Source: Gammaproteobacteria bacterium (GTDB lineage Bacteria; Pseudomonadota; Gammaproteobacteria; Enterobacterales; GCA-2746155). From it: a DNA stretch of 12,015 bases. Both the position numbers and the translations under genes were made by a program. Of the stretch, positions 5,961-12,015 are shown one piece after another. The notes below the pieces were generated by a model that was given only the letters and a program-made list of their open reading frames with translations, made no database searches and was not told the origin of the DNA. Location of the stretch: contig JAAGZM010000740.1 of NCBI GenBank assembly GCA_024206355.1, positions 1 through 12,015 of the forward strand, in the 5' to 3' direction. Within the stretch, counting starts at the first letter, position 1; every line of letters begins with the position of its first letter.

Positions 5961-7307
5961 TTAAAGTTGTTTCACTGAAATTAGTGGCACTTTGAGAGGA
6001 GAACTTGGTAAGACAACATCACCAGTCAAATAGCGTCCATCATCCGTTAAACCCTTCAATTTAGTCGGCAGTATTAGACCTGAAATATCTCTAGTAGCTT
6101 GTACAATAACTCGGTGATAGTTAGCTGTATATCCAGAGAATTGGAAGCGTTTATCTGTAAGTGTTTCAATTCCTGATTCACATAAAATGTCGATTTCTGT
6201 GCCTACCATTTCCGCCATGTACTGTTGTTTCATAGTCTTGGCAATATTTGAGAGTTCTTTGCTACGTAATTTTTTAATAGTAGGAGAGATTTGATCCGGC
6301 AGTTTTGCTGCTCTAGTACCTTCACGATGGGAGTAGCTAAAAATATGGATATGCCCAAATCCTATTTCATTAATAAAATCGAGCGATTGTTGCCACTCAT
6401 ATTCTGTCTCACCTGGAAATCCTACAATGATATCGGTTGTGATATTAAAGCCTGAGACAGCTTTCCTTGAGTCATTCACCAACTGCCTAAAACTATCTTG
6501 ATTGCAACGCCTAGACATCCTTTTTAACACCATATCACTGCCCGATTGCAATGGAAGATGCATATGAGGCATAAGCCGCTTATTTTCAAATAGTTGAAAG
6601 AAAGTATCAGGTAGATCCCATGGTTCAACCGAAGCAAATCGTATTCGTTTAATATCAGTGTCTGCTAGAATAGCTTTCACTAACTGCATCAAACTAACAT
6701 CTAAATCACTACCGTATCCACCAACATGTACACCAGTTAATACGACCTCATATATCTTCTGTAAACTGTAGTTATTTATCTCTGTAATGATGTCGTTAAT
6801 TGTTCGACTGCGCTCATCACCTCTAGCAACTGTTACAATGCAATAACTACATCGGTAACGACAACCATCCTGTATTTTAATAAACGCTCTATCTCTATTT
6901 CTTATAAAGAGAGCTGATTCTCCTGGTTCTGTTGCAAAGGCAGGCATTGTTTGTAATAGTTGTTCATCGTGTTGAAAATGTTCATTTATTTTTTCAACCA
7001 GTTGTTCTTTTTCACTGTTATCAACAACTAAATCAACACCCAATATTGCAGCAGCTTCAGATTCATTAAGTGATGCATAACAACCTGTTACAACTAAACG
7101 AGCAGTAGGATTTTCTCGATGGAGTCGACGAATTAATTGCCTTGATTTTCTGGCTGCCTCGCCGGTTACAGCGCAACTATTTAAAACTAATAAGTCAGCA
7201 TTTTCCATTGCTGATAGTTGATGTCCTGCATCAAGAAACTGCTGCCCCCACAGTTGTAACTCTGCTTCATTTAGTCGGCAACCTAAAGACTTTAAGAAAA
7301 CTCTCAT
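5961..7307 (-). CDS. mtaB: tRNA t6A37 methylthiotransferase MtaB
   Basis: The 448 residues have the methylthiotransferase layout. The N-terminal UPF0004 domain holds the three cysteines of the auxiliary 4Fe-4S cluster: C10 in SLGCRLNEAE, C45 in NSCAVTGEA and C76 in VVTGCYA. The radical-SAM domain (about 135-370) holds C149, C153 and C156 in DGCRYRCSYC, and the C-terminal 70 or so residues fit a TRAM RNA-binding domain. The SLGCRLNEAE start and INVTAVT-like NSCAVTGEA region place it with MtaB (converting t6A to ms2t6A at position 37 of ANN-decoding tRNAs) rather than MiaB or RimO. It follows the M61 peptidase gene by 22 bases on the same strand, suggesting shared transcription. No strong ribosome-binding site is visible. 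Subfamily assignment is by motif only. Confidence 0.9.
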   Translation of the reverse strand: MRVFLKSLGCRLNEAELQLWGQQFLDAGHQLSAMENADLLVLNSCAVTGEAARKSRQLIRRLHRENPTARLVVTGCYASLNESEAAAILGVDLVVDNSEKEQLVEKINEHFQHDEQLLQTMPAFATEPGESALFIRNRDRAFIKIQDGCRYRCSYCIVTVARGDERSRTINDIITEINNYSLQKIYEVVLTGVHVGGYGSDLDVSLMQLVKAILADTDIKRIRFASVEPWDLPDTFFQLFENKRLMPHMHLPLQSGSDMVLKRMSRRCNQDSFRQLVNDSRKAVSGFNITTDIIVGFPGETEYEWQQSLDFINEIGFGHIHIFSYSHREGTRAAKLPDQISPTIKKLRSKELSNIAKTMKQQYMAEMVGTEIDILCESGIETLTDKRFQFSGYTANYHRVIVQATRDISGLILPTKLKGLTDDGRYLTGDVVLPSSPLKVPLISVKQL

Positions 7308-7329
7308 AAATTTATTTTGACGATTCTAA

Positions 7330-9147
7330 CTACTCTGTTTCTTCTGCCGACTGACTTTCTTTTTCATCAGCTGGCCAATCAACACCTAACCATTTTGCAT
7401 ACATCTTCTTTTGTAATTCAGTAGCATTTTCAATGTAGGTAAGCTCAAGAGGTGTTGAAGGCTTAGACTCAAGTTCCATCACTGTTTCTTTTAAAAGGTT
7501 ACGACGGAAAAAAGTTACCTTAACTTCATCTTCTGCGTTAAATTTATTGATTAAGAGTTTAAATTTTCCTTCCTGAACTTTTATGCCATTAATAGCAACG
7601 AGTATATCATCTGCTGCGAGCCCTGCTTTCCACGCAGGTGTATTTTGAGGTACCATAGATATTTTATTATTGTTCTCTAGTTCACTCATAATTATACCTG
7701 TCCAGATATCTTGATCCGTAGAATCTCCATGAGACATCTCTAAGCCTAAACTTAGAAATAAATCTTTAAAATTTATATTTCCTACAGATTCCATTTTACT
7801 CTTCCACAGCTTTGAAAAGTCTTTACCCGAAATTTCTTTCAGTAAATCTTGGATATCTTGTGACGAGAAGCCTCTTTCTGAAATAGGAAATCGTTCATAT
7901 AGTAATTTGTGAAGCTGAGCATAGCCTTCAGTTGCGTCAGTACTTTTTAATAACTCAACATCCATTAGTAAAGAAAGCATGTTGCCTTTAGTATAAATAT
8001 TCACACTCGAATTATTAGCGCGATCTCCACCGTCTTCTATCCAAGCATCAAAACTAGATTGTTGAGCAGTCATCACTTTACGTCCTGGTCGGTCGATATA
8101 AATTTGTACTTTTTCTGCTAAATCTATTAAATAGTCTTTAGCAGTCAATAGCCCTGCTCTGACAAGAAGCTGATCACTAAAATAACTTGTCGACCCTTCA
8201 GAGATCCACAATAAATCAGAATAGTTTTCTTGAGTGTAGTCATATTTCCAAATGCCTATTGGTCGATAGGCTTTTACATTCCATGTATGGATGAATTCAT
8301 GAGAGCTCGTAGAAAGAAAACTTTGATAATCTATTTTATCAGCAAAACCCATCGCATCACGCTGAATAACTGTTGAGTTGATATGCTCAGTTGCACCGGT
8401 TGCGTCTGAGGTAGCATGAACAATAAACAGGTATTTTTGAAAAGGATATCCGCCCCACATTTTTCCATGCTCAACGACCATCTTTTTATAATCTTCAACA
8501 ATTTTTTTACCGTCAAAATTGCCTTTACCCCAGATAACTAACTCATAATCTTTGTCATCGGCTTCAAAGGTATAATACTCATGTATACCTGTCTCAATAG
8601 GTGATGATGCAAGAATGTGGTAATTGTTAGCCTCAAATTTATGTTTTCCTCTTCGCTTCATACCTGAGCGTGAACGCCAAGCATAAGGCACATCTAATTC
8701 AACGGTTAAACGTTTATCAATAAATTCAGGTGAATAGATAAATGTACTCACCCCATCTAGGTAAGCATGGGTATCATCAATATGTCGAGCACGTCGTGCA
8801 AGCTGATTTGCATAGAGCTGATAACTTACTGCAATTTTTGTTGGTTTATCTAAATACACTCGCCAAGTATTTTTATCAACTTTTTTGGCTTTAAGATCAT
8901 TTCCTTTTGTATCGGTCACGCGCAAATGTCGAATACCGTTCGCAAGGTTAAGTACTTTATAGTAACCCAACCGCCAAGCCGGCATAATAAAATCAACCGT
9001 CTTAGAATCAGTATGAGGAAATAATACGGTAACTTCAGCAAGATGATGATCTGCATCGGCAATCTTTATCGAGTAATTAACCGTATTAATGGCAGCATGA
9101 ATAAAACTTGAAGTGAGAATGATAACTAACACAAAAACAACTTTCAT
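7330..9147 (-). CDS. Exported M61 family metallopeptidase with PDZ domain
   Basis: This 605-residue protein begins with a signal peptide (about residues 1-19, ending near FIHAA). The M61 peptidase core has GATEHINSTV (about 251-260), the zinc motif H283-E-F-I-H287 in SSHEFIHTWNVKAYRP, and the third ligand E317 in WISEGSTSYFSDQLL. A PDZ domain covers about 475-560, with NTPAWKAGLAADDILVAING as its core. M61 enzymes (glycyl aminopeptidase type) trim peptides with N-terminal Gly or Ala; acting in the periplasm or at the surface fits the signal peptide. The last 15 residues are rich in Glu and Ser. It lies between a POT-like transporter (79 bases upstream) and mtaB (22 bases downstream), all on one strand, which suits peptide breakdown plus uptake. 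Length is normal and the catalytic residues are complete. Confidence 0.9.
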   Translation of the reverse strand: MKVVFVLVIILTSSFIHAAINTVNYSIKIADADHHLAEVTVLFPHTDSKTVDFIMPAWRLGYYKVLNLANGIRHLRVTDTKGNDLKAKKVDKNTWRVYLDKPTKIAVSYQLYANQLARRARHIDDTHAYLDGVSTFIYSPEFIDKRLTVELDVPYAWRSRSGMKRRGKHKFEANNYHILASSPIETGIHEYYTFEADDKDYELVIWGKGNFDGKKIVEDYKKMVVEHGKMWGGYPFQKYLFIVHATSDATGATEHINSTVIQRDAMGFADKIDYQSFLSTSSHEFIHTWNVKAYRPIGIWKYDYTQENYSDLLWISEGSTSYFSDQLLVRAGLLTAKDYLIDLAEKVQIYIDRPGRKVMTAQQSSFDAWIEDGGDRANNSSVNIYTKGNMLSLLMDVELLKSTDATEGYAQLHKLLYERFPISERGFSSQDIQDLLKEISGKDFSKLWKSKMESVGNINFKDLFLSLGLEMSHGDSTDQDIWTGIIMSELENNNKISMVPQNTPAWKAGLAADDILVAINGIKVQEGKFKLLINKFNAEDEVKVTFFRRNLLKETVMELESKPSTPLELTYIENATELQKKMYAKWLGVDWPADEKESQSAEETE

Positions 9148-9178
9148 CGAACATACTCTCTTAAATATAAAATTTGAA

Positions 9179-9193
9179 TTATCGTGCCGATAA
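9179..9193. promoter_or_regulatory. 15-bp palindrome between transporter and M61 genes
   Basis: TTATCG-TGC-CGATAA is a perfect 6-base inverted repeat around three bases, 31 bases upstream of the M61 start in a 79-base gap. No T-run follows on the minus strand, so an operator is more likely than a terminator. An AT-rich stretch with TTTATATTTAA follows towards the gene and might hold a -10. I do not recognise the site. Confidence 0.3.
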
Positions 9194-9226
9194 GTTTTAC
9201 CGTCACTAATTAGGACACAGATTTAA

Positions 9227-10771
9227 TTACACCTCAGGCTGACTTTTAACCAAAGCAACTACCCATTTACCATAAAAATAAAGTCCGATAGCCGTAATAA
9301 TTGCAACGATTGCCATCAAATTCCAGACCATCCCTACATTGTTAGCATCATAAAGTATGCGAGTCATTGTCTCTGTTGATTCCCCAGTTTTGGCAACCAA
9401 GTAAGTAAATGCTTCACCGATTGGTACTGCAGCAATCTCTGTACTGCTGAAACCATTATCACCCATGTAGTTACGTGACAAACTGTCTTTTGCTGCATAT
9501 AAATCATAAAGCCAAGGACCAATAAATGATTCTGCAGCCCAACCTAATGCTTGCGGTAATTGAGAAAAACCAAGATACATTGCTTTCTTATCAGATGGTG
9601 CAAAGTTACCAACAAACTCAAGAAATTTTGGTGATGAAAACATTTCACCTGAACTAAAGATTAATATGCCGATTAAAATTACCCATGCTGCAGTTTCATA
9701 ACCGAACATAAAGAAAGCAATCGCCTGCAAAATAGTACCCAGAATAATACTGTTAATTGCTCTTAGCTTACCGCTGACATGAGCATAAAGAAAACAAGTT
9801 AACATAATAAGGCCAGCATTCACGTTCAATAATCCTTCGGGCATGAGTGCTGTACCCTCTTGATTCATACCAAGAATAAATATCCAGAAGCCGCTTTCTG
9901 TTCCTGCTGTTCCAAAGAGATCACTAACGATGACTGATGTATCAACCCAGTCTCGAATATGCAATGGAAGCACATCAAAAAATGCATTAAACATGAACCA
10001 AAAGCCGGACATGATCAGTAAGAAAATGGAAAGTTGAGGTTTTGCCAACTCTTCAAGAGATTGCATAATCAGGTTCTTTTCTTTTATCTCACCTGACTTA
10101 ACTTTACGTCGATGTTCAAGGCGCTCTTCAATATTAGGCTCTTTGTAAGTCAGTAATAAAATGAAGTTCAATGAAATAATAGCGGCACAGGCAAAAAATA
10201 AATTATCCCAAGATAACTGTCTTAGTTGGGCAGCCATCAAAGGGCCTAACCAACCACCAATGTTAACAGTCTGGTAAAAGATTCCCCAAGCCATTGAGCT
10301 ATTTTCGCGATTGGTAGACTTAACTAATGTGCCTTGAACTCCAGGTTTGAATATTCCCGTTCCTGTAGCTAGAACGATGGCTCCTACAGTAAAGCCCATG
10401 AAGGTAGGATAATAGGCCATGATTAAATAGCCGGCTATTTTTACAACTGTTGATATGAATATTGTTAATTTATAGCCAAGTCGGTCAGATAAACCTCCTA
10501 TCAAAGCTGGCACTAAGGATTGAACAAATGCCCAGATAAGAAAGATCACACCAAGATCAGTAGCAGTAACACCTAAGCCGCCAATAGATTTAGCATCAGT
10601 TGCATAGATACCTGCAACGGTTCTAACCCCGTAATAAGCTAGTCGCTCGACCATCTCCATGCCACCAACAATCCAAAATACATAACTTAGGCTGGCTATT
10701 GAGGCAAATAATCCTAACTGTTTAACATCAGCAAAGCCCGGAGTGTTGTTCATATTATTATTTTCGCTCAT
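9227..10771 (-). CDS. POT/PTR2-like MFS transporter, probable peptide:proton symporter
   Basis: The 514-residue protein is a multi-pass MFS transporter with features of the proton-dependent oligopeptide transporters. E39-M-V-E42-R43 with YY at 46-47 fits the ExxER motif in helix 1. GGLSDRLGYK (92-101) is the MFS loop motif, GTGIFKPGVQGTL (137-149) supplies the helix-4 lysine K142, and FYQTVNIGG (165-173) fits the PTR signature. SSGEMFSSP has a glutamate (E376) where POT proteins have one in helix 10. Similarity to classical POTs is partial, so it may be a divergent subgroup and the substrate is uncertain; di- or tripeptides are the best guess, helped by the neighbouring M61 peptidase. A charged cytoplasmic loop lies at about 210-245. 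No clear promoter or strong ribosome-binding site is seen. Confidence 0.8.
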   Translation of the reverse strand: MSENNNMNNTPGFADVKQLGLFASIASLSYVFWIVGGMEMVERLAYYGVRTVAGIYATDAKSIGGLGVTATDLGVIFLIWAFVQSLVPALIGGLSDRLGYKLTIFISTVVKIAGYLIMAYYPTFMGFTVGAIVLATGTGIFKPGVQGTLVKSTNRENSSMAWGIFYQTVNIGGWLGPLMAAQLRQLSWDNLFFACAAIISLNFILLLTYKEPNIEERLEHRRKVKSGEIKEKNLIMQSLEELAKPQLSIFLLIMSGFWFMFNAFFDVLPLHIRDWVDTSVIVSDLFGTAGTESGFWIFILGMNQEGTALMPEGLLNVNAGLIMLTCFLYAHVSGKLRAINSIILGTILQAIAFFMFGYETAAWVILIGILIFSSGEMFSSPKFLEFVGNFAPSDKKAMYLGFSQLPQALGWAAESFIGPWLYDLYAAKDSLSRNYMGDNGFSSTEIAAVPIGEAFTYLVAKTGESTETMTRILYDANNVGMVWNLMAIVAIITAIGLYFYGKWVVALVKSQPEV

Positions 10772-11249
10772 AGATTTTATTATCTCTATTAAATAAGGTG
10801 GATGATATTTTCATTATTCTAACTAATTGAAATGTCAGGAATTTTTATTATTTGAAATATCAAAAATAGTACTGCGTAAAATTTCACAGTTCATTAAGTG
10901 ATCTTTATACCAGATCTAGAGTAAATGCGCCAAAGATCAAGTGCTTAAGACTTGTATTTTTACATTTCATACAGTTGTGATAATGGCTTGCTACAGGCAG
11001 GATTTATCAAAAAATTAAAATTAAAACTATCCATCTTGATGAGAGCCTCATAAAGGAAATTACCACTTCAGAGACTAAAACATGTCTGATCCTTAGGATA
11101 ATCAATTTAGTAACAACCTAAGAAATTACGACTCATTCTGCAGATGTAACACAAGCCAGTGAAAAGAAACTGCTCGAACAAATGAAGTAAATCAAGTTTC
11201 AGGAAGCTACTATAATCAACAATCAACCTATGGACTTTAACGATTTTAA
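10772..11249. other. 478-base gap without an intact gene
   Basis: This AT-rich stretch separates the acuI-like gene from the transporter gene. It must hold the transporter's promoter on the minus strand, but no convincing -35/-10 pair stands out; CTGACA followed by AT-rich sequence near 10820-10845 is weak. It also contains an interrupted inverted repeat (10894-10948) and, to the right, a plus-strand frame that may be a gene remnant. No tRNA, terminator with T-run, or known riboswitch was recognised. Confidence 0.6.
10894..10948. repeat. Interrupted inverted repeat
   Basis: TTAAG plus TGATCTTT (10894-10906) pairs with AAAGATCA (10932-10939) and CTTAA (10944-10948), with four extra bases in the right arm. 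The central loop holds an AGATCT palindrome. It could form a stem-loop in the leader of the transporter gene or be a regulator site. Function unknown. Confidence 0.25.
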
Positions 11250-11280
11250 TTATTGGCAGTTAACTAGTATTCTTCCTCGA
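10984..11280 (+). pseudogene. Possible remnant of a small plus-strand gene
   Basis: One frame runs 99 codons with only two in-frame stops, both TAA (11119-11121 and 11188-11190), which is few for such AT-rich DNA. The middle piece, SADVTQASEKKLLEQMK, and the last piece, including NNQPMDFNDFNYWQL, have the mixed composition of real protein. There is no start codon with a ribosome-binding site in this frame. A different frame begins with ATG at 11082 but stops after four codons. The end overlaps the 3' end of the convergent oxidoreductase gene. I recognise no family. Chance is a serious alternative. Confidence 0.25.
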
Positions 11281-12015
11281 TGACGACGTTCCAAAATATC
11301 ATAAAAACACGGAGTAATATCGGCAAGCTTCACTTCTTGACTGACAATTGATTCAATATTGTTTGGTAACAGCTCTTTCCCAATACGCTGCCAGACGCGT
11401 TCACGTCTTAGCATAGGACAATTCGATGAACTCGCACCAAGCAAGCTAACCCCTCTTAAGATCAGTGGAAACACTGTAGCTTGATAATTTGCATCCGCAG
11501 CCATACCAATGCAAGCGACGTTTCCCCATAAGTCGATATGCCGAATTAATCCACTTAATAATTCACCACCTACATTATCAATTACACCTGCAAATCTGGA
11601 TTCCTCAAGCGGTCTTACGCCAAGTTCGAGTTGTTGCATATTAACAACCTCGTTAGCTCCCATCGATTTAAGATATGCTTGGTGCTCTTCTCTTCCTGAT
11701 ACAGCTATAACTTCATATCCCAAACGAGAAAGCATACTGACGGCAAAACTACCAACGCCACCAGAAGCCCCTGTTACAACAATAGCTCCCTGCTCTGGAG
11801 ACTGATCATTTTGTTCCATTCGATCGATTGCAAGCGCGGCGGTAAAACCAGCAGTACCAATTATCATTGCGGTTCGACTTGTTAATCCCTCAGGCATTTT
11901 AATAACCCATCCAGCTGGCACTCTAACTTTTTGTGCTAAACCACCATCTTGGTTTTCGCCTAGTCCACAACCATTTACTAAGACAGAATCTCCAGCCTTA
12001 AATTTTGGATCAGAA
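11250..12015 (-). CDS. AcuI/YhdH-type NADPH oxidoreductase (MDR superfamily), 5' end outside window
   Basis: Reading continues past a GTG at 11921 to the window edge, giving 254 residues without the N-terminus; the full protein should be about 325-330 residues, so about 70-75 are missing. The visible part is typical of the YhdH/AcuI quinone-oxidoreductase group: AGDSVLVNGCGLGENQDGGL, then MIIGTAGFTAALAIDRM, and the NADP-binding loop GASGGVGS at visible residues 82-89, followed by VIAVSGREEHQAYLKSMGA. These are zinc-independent medium-chain dehydrogenases. Characterised members reduce acryloyl-CoA to propionyl-CoA with NADPH, which detoxifies acrylate and serves DMSP breakdown in marine bacteria. 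No other DMSP gene is in the window, so the physiological role is open. Starting at 11921 would cut the catalytic domain and is wrong. Confidence 0.88.
   Translation of the reverse strand, partial: SDPKFKAGDSVLVNGCGLGENQDGGLAQKVRVPAGWVIKMPEGLTSRTAMIIGTAGFTAALAIDRMEQNDQSPEQGAIVVTGASGGVGSFAVSMLSRLGYEVIAVSGREEHQAYLKSMGANEVVNMQQLELGVRPLEESRFAGVIDNVGGELLSGLIRHIDLWGNVACIGMAADANYQATVFPLILRGVSLLGASSSNCPMLRRERVWQRIGKELLPNNIESIVSQEVKLADITPCFYDILERRHRGRILVNCQ

Noticed and set aside
8331..8516. Out-of-frame minus-strand open frame inside the M61 gene
   Set aside because: It lies wholly within the conserved catalytic region of the peptidase in another frame and has no independent support.
10905..10970. 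A 21-codon minus-strand reading frame upstream of the transporter, considered as a leader peptide
   Set aside because: It has no ribosome-binding site, no run of regulatory codons and no recognisable family; short frames of this size are expected by chance.
11919..11921. GTG as the start of the AcuI/YhdH-type gene
   Set aside because: The same frame stays open to the window edge and encodes conserved family sequence (AGDSVLVNGCGLGENQ), so this GTG is an internal valine.
1..12015. A defence, phage, CRISPR or mobile-element system
   Set aside because: I looked for direct repeats with spacers, transposase or integrase motifs, toxin-antitoxin pairs and nuclease/helicase genes and saw none; all confident genes belong to ordinary core or metabolic families.

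Overview
The window reads as chromosomal DNA of an AT-rich gammaproteobacterium, probably marine or aquatic. The evidence is a tandem fabA-fabB pair (anaerobic-type unsaturated fatty acid synthesis), a SlyX protein ending in the usual PPPPHY tail, an alkyltransferase-like protein, and a FadR-like operator before fabA. I cannot name the genus. No mobile element, CRISPR array, tRNA, rRNA, phage gene or defence system is visible. All complete genes look intact and of normal length for their families. I find no clearly new biological system; the second-look items are mostly regulatory sites, an assignment point and one possible gene remnant.

Layout. Bases 1-832 (+): the 3' end of an alkyltransferase-like (Atl) DNA-lesion-recognition gene, followed one base after its stop by a membrane-anchored TlpA-type thioredoxin. 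Bases 836-1405 (-): a DUF2889 protein, convergent with the thioredoxin gene. Bases 1406-1526: a leader with nested inverted repeats, then a DASS/SLC13 sodium:anion symporter (1527-2909, +). Bases 2906-3655 (-): a crotonase-fold protein whose active site fits delta3,delta2-enoyl-CoA isomerase better than hydratase; its stop overlaps that of the symporter. Bases 3744-3971 (+): slyX, divergent from the isomerase.

From 3981 to the end every confident gene is on the minus strand. In transcription order they are an AcuI/YhdH-type oxidoreductase (running off the right edge), a 478-base gap, a POT-like transporter, an M61 PDZ peptidase, the tRNA methylthiotransferase mtaB, then fabA and fabB. The transporter, peptidase and mtaB are closely spaced and may share transcripts. 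fabA-fabB has its own probable promoter, with a CTGGT-ATG-ACCAG palindrome placed where FadR activates fabA in E. coli.

Functional themes. Lipid metabolism: fabA and fabB make unsaturated acyl-ACP, and the isomerase handles unsaturated acyl-CoA breakdown. Nutrient uptake: the DASS symporter probably imports dicarboxylates, and the POT-like transporter next to an exported M61 peptidase suggests peptide scavenging. Nucleic acid upkeep: Atl and MtaB. The 10772-11249 gap may hold the remains of a small plus-strand gene.
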